A DNA stretch of 64,000 bases from Sphingobacteriaceae bacterium. GTDB taxonomy: Bacteria; Bacteroidota; Bacteroidia; Sphingobacteriales; Sphingobacteriaceae. The number at the start of each line of letters is the position of its first letter. The stretch's first letter is position 1. Shown piece by piece: positions 63,643-64,000 of this stretch. The position numbers and the translations under genes were made by a program. Under the pieces are notes generated by a model. It saw only the letters and a list, made by a program, of their open reading frames with translations. It was not told the origin of the DNA and did no database searches. The stretch lies in contig JAGIAD010000003.1 in the NCBI GenBank assembly GCA_017745075.1, positions 496,001-560,000 of the forward strand, in the 5' to 3' direction.

Positions 63643-64000
63643 ATGAAAATCCCGAAAACCACAAATTTCTTCGTTGCTTTATTGGCTTTATCAATTTCCA
63701 GTTTAACCTTAGCGTTTGCCCAAAACAAAGCGAAAGATTTAATGAATAAAACACCCGAAGAGCGGGCCAAGTTTCAAACGGAAATGATGAAGAATAAGCT
63801 CAGCCTAAATGTCGAACAGCAAACTAAAATTGAAGCGATAAACTTAAACTATGCTAAAAAGTTCGAGCCAATAATAAAAAGCAGCGATAGCAAGCTAACC
63901 AAGTATAAACAGGCAAAATCTTTACAGAAGGCAAAGGATGAGGAACTGAAAAAGGTATTTACAAGCAGCCAATATAAGCAATACGAAAAGTTTCAGGAGG
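63643..64000 (+). CDS. Spy/CpxP-like secreted protein (partial, 3' end outside window)
   Basis: At least 119 residues from ATG 63643. Signal peptide about 1-26 (LTLAFAQ) then a helical domain with TPEERAKFQTEMMKNKLSLN and LSLNVEQQTKIEAINLNYAKK, the LTxxQ-type pattern of Spy/CpxP helices in a Bacteroidota form. The end is outside the window. Confidence 0.7.
   Translation, partial: MKIPKTTNFFVALLALSISSLTLAFAQNKAKDLMNKTPEERAKFQTEMMKNKLSLNVEQQTKIEAINLNYAKKFEPIIKSSDSKLTKYKQAKSLQKAKDEELKKVFTSSQYKQYEKFQE

Overview
The window reads as chromosomal DNA of a member of the Bacteroidota, most likely Sphingobacteriaceae (Pedobacter or a close relative). Reasons: moderate A+T content; promoters of the Bacteroidota type (TAnnTTTG -7 boxes) with few Shine-Dalgarno sequences; a TonB receptor with a carboxypeptidase-regulatory-like N-terminus; a TamB homologue of about 1,490 residues; LytS/LytTR and AraC regulators; and long intergenic repeats between ordinary housekeeping genes. 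The genus is inferred from overall character, not from a search.

Layout. 1-2.7 kb: minus-strand operon of a Tat-exported metallophosphoesterase, an outer-membrane-type protein and a YVTN beta-propeller protein cut by the window edge. 2.8-3.86 kb: six tandem copies of a ~174-bp repeat. 3.9-8.5 kb: LysE-type exporter, uvrA, ECF sigma factor plus small protein. 8.9-14.3 kb: MFS exporter, lipoprotein plus two fatty-acid desaturases, divergent HTH regulator. 14.3-17.1 kb: copper pair (multicopper oxidase with a C-terminal barrel-like extension, DUF3347 protein). 17.4-31.6 kb: housekeeping and envelope block: nth, recA, TonB receptor, tsaD, tamB-like, ribBA, LptF/G permease, START-like protein. 31.6-33.2 kb: gene-free repeat region, then a tRNA with CAT anticodon.

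33.2-42.8 kb looks like an acquired segment downstream of the tRNA: small hypothetical genes, DUF202 protein, orphan response regulator and a complete RND efflux operon (adaptor, pump, TolC-like). 42.9-59.8 kb is a run of small cassettes, each pairing a regulator (AraC, Crp/Fnr, HxlR) with small redox or stress enzymes (aldo/keto reductase, SDRs, DJ-1/PfpI, quinol monooxygenase, epimerase). It is interrupted by a divergent pair of unknown genes (a protein with an RNxxxxH motif, and DUF4238) and a hydrolase/thioredoxin pair. 59.9-64 kb: AhpD-like protein, LytS/LytTR two-component pair, sterol-desaturase-family protein and small secreted proteins, the last cut by the window edge.

The strongest new signal is regulatory. 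The two Crp/Fnr-type regulators each sit beside a perfect or near-perfect palindrome. The regulator at 56.4 kb has TTTACC-AWA-TGGTAAA-type sites upstream of itself and of the next SDR, each exactly 21 bases before the -7 box. The one at 45.2 kb has a CRP-like TGTGA-N6-TCACA site before the DJ-1 gene. Their recognition helices differ accordingly (TQQSLSR versus SRETLSR). An HxlR gene also faces an SDR across a perfect 16-bp palindrome. The cassettes therefore look like independent, locally controlled redox-stress modules.
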